This document shows, one piece after another, positions 5,055-5,538 of a stretch of DNA of 5,538 nt. Source of the stretch: Kiritimatiellia bacterium (GTDB lineage: Bacteria; Verrucomicrobiota; Kiritimatiellia; RFP12; UBA1067); NCBI GenBank assembly GCA_017405115.1, contig JAFRBA010000208.1:1-5538 (forward strand), in the 5' to 3' direction. Numbering within the stretch: position 1 is the first letter of the stretch; the number at the start of each line of letters is the position of its first letter. Below the pieces are notes generated by a model. That model was given only the letters and a program-made list of their open reading frames with translations, was not told the DNA's origin and did not search any database. The position numbers and the translations under genes are program-made.

Positions 5055-5538
5055 ATGCCGCACTTGATCGAGATTCGGGACCTGAAGAAGATCTACGCGC
5101 AGGGGGAGGAGCCCGTGCACGCGCTCGACGGCGTGTCCCTTGACATCGACGAAGGCGAGTTCGTCGCGATCATGGGTGCGTCCGGCTCGGGCAAGTCCAC
5201 CATGCTGAACATCCTCGGCTGCCTGGACACCCCCACGAGCGGCAGCTACATGCTGGACGGGCTCGAGGTCGCGCGGCGCTCCCGCAAGGAACTCGCGGTG
5301 ATCCGCAACAAGAAGCTCGGCTTCGTCTTCCAGAACTTCAACCTGCTGCCGCGCACGAGCGCGATAGAGCAGGTCGAGCTGCCGGACCTCTACATGGGGC
5401 GGCTCTCCCGGCGCGCCCGCCGCAGGCGCGCGCTCGAGCTCCTGGACCGCGTCGGGCTGGGCGGCCGCGGCACGCACACCCCGGCCCAGCGCGCGGGCGG
5501 CCAGCAGCTGCGCGTCGCCAGCGCGCGCGCCCTCATGA
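5055..5538 (+). CDS. MacB/LolD-type ABC transporter ATP-binding domain (3' truncated by window edge)
   Basis: ATP-hydrolysing motor expected to drive the pump with the adaptor and channel encoded upstream. 161 codons are present from ATG 5055, 7 nt after the adaptor stop; no clear Shine-Dalgarno is seen, so coupling with the preceding gene is likely. Residues: N-terminal strand LIEIRDLKKIY 4-14; aromatic-loop position around 13-20; Walker A GASGSGKST at 41-49; the MacB/LolD-type NILGCLDTPTSGSY at 52-65; Q-loop with VFQNFNLLPR at 91-100; VELPDLYMG at 107-115, matching MacB's 'NVEIPAVYAG' region. The signature region reads QRAGGQQLRVASARALM (145-161) where the family has QLSGGQQQRVAIARALM; this sits within the last 60 bases of the window and may be sequence error. 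Walker B and any permease domain lie beyond the edge, so a full MacB (ATPase fused to permease) cannot be told from a stand-alone ATPase with a separate permease. Confidence 0.9.
   Translation, partial: MPHLIEIRDLKKIYAQGEEPVHALDGVSLDIDEGEFVAIMGASGSGKSTMLNILGCLDTPTSGSYMLDGLEVARRSRKELAVIRNKKLGFVFQNFNLLPRTSAIEQVELPDLYMGRLSRRARRRRALELLDRVGLGGRGTHTPAQRAGGQQLRVASARALM

Overview
The window comes from a GC-rich Gram-negative bacterium. Sampled stretches of mutL and the efflux genes are about two thirds G+C. Two proteins carry lipoprotein signal peptides, and an outer-membrane efflux channel implies an outer membrane. The lineage cannot be fixed from the sequence. The MutL C-terminus and overall style would fit a Verrucomicrobiota/Kiritimatiellota-type genome, but that is only a guess. 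All genes read on the + strand.

Layout. (1) 1-683 is the C-terminal part of MutL, cut by the left edge; its endonuclease motifs are recognisable but eroded. (2) 684-816 is a spacer with two inverted repeats and a good sigma70-type promoter with an extended -10. (3) 835-2133 is an AAA_14/DUF4143-type ATPase. Its base composition is clearly lower in G+C (roughly half) than its neighbours, and it has its own promoter, so it looks like a horizontally acquired single-gene cargo. (4) 2134-2349 is non-coding. It holds two hairpins, then a very strong intrinsic terminator with a UUCG loop, then a near-consensus promoter whose spacer is filled by a perfect palindrome, a likely repressor operator. (5) 2350-5538 is an efflux operon: a TolC-family outer-membrane lipoprotein, a MacA-like periplasmic adaptor lipoprotein (11-nt overlap), and a MacB/LolD-type ABC ATPase (7-nt gap) cut by the right edge.

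The three efflux genes make sense as one tripartite pump: ABC motor in the inner membrane, adaptor in the periplasm and TolC-like duct in the outer membrane. The operator suggests ligand-controlled derepression, typically by a TetR/AcrR-type repressor, but no regulator gene lies in the window. The first efflux cistron appears to be made from a leaderless or nearly leaderless mRNA, because the -10 box ends 8 nt before the only usable ATG.

No wholly new system is evident. The points most worth a second look are the promoter/operator/leaderless-start arrangement, the compositionally foreign ATPase cassette, the eroded MutL nuclease site, and a degenerate ABC signature at the extreme right edge that looks more like sequence error than biology.
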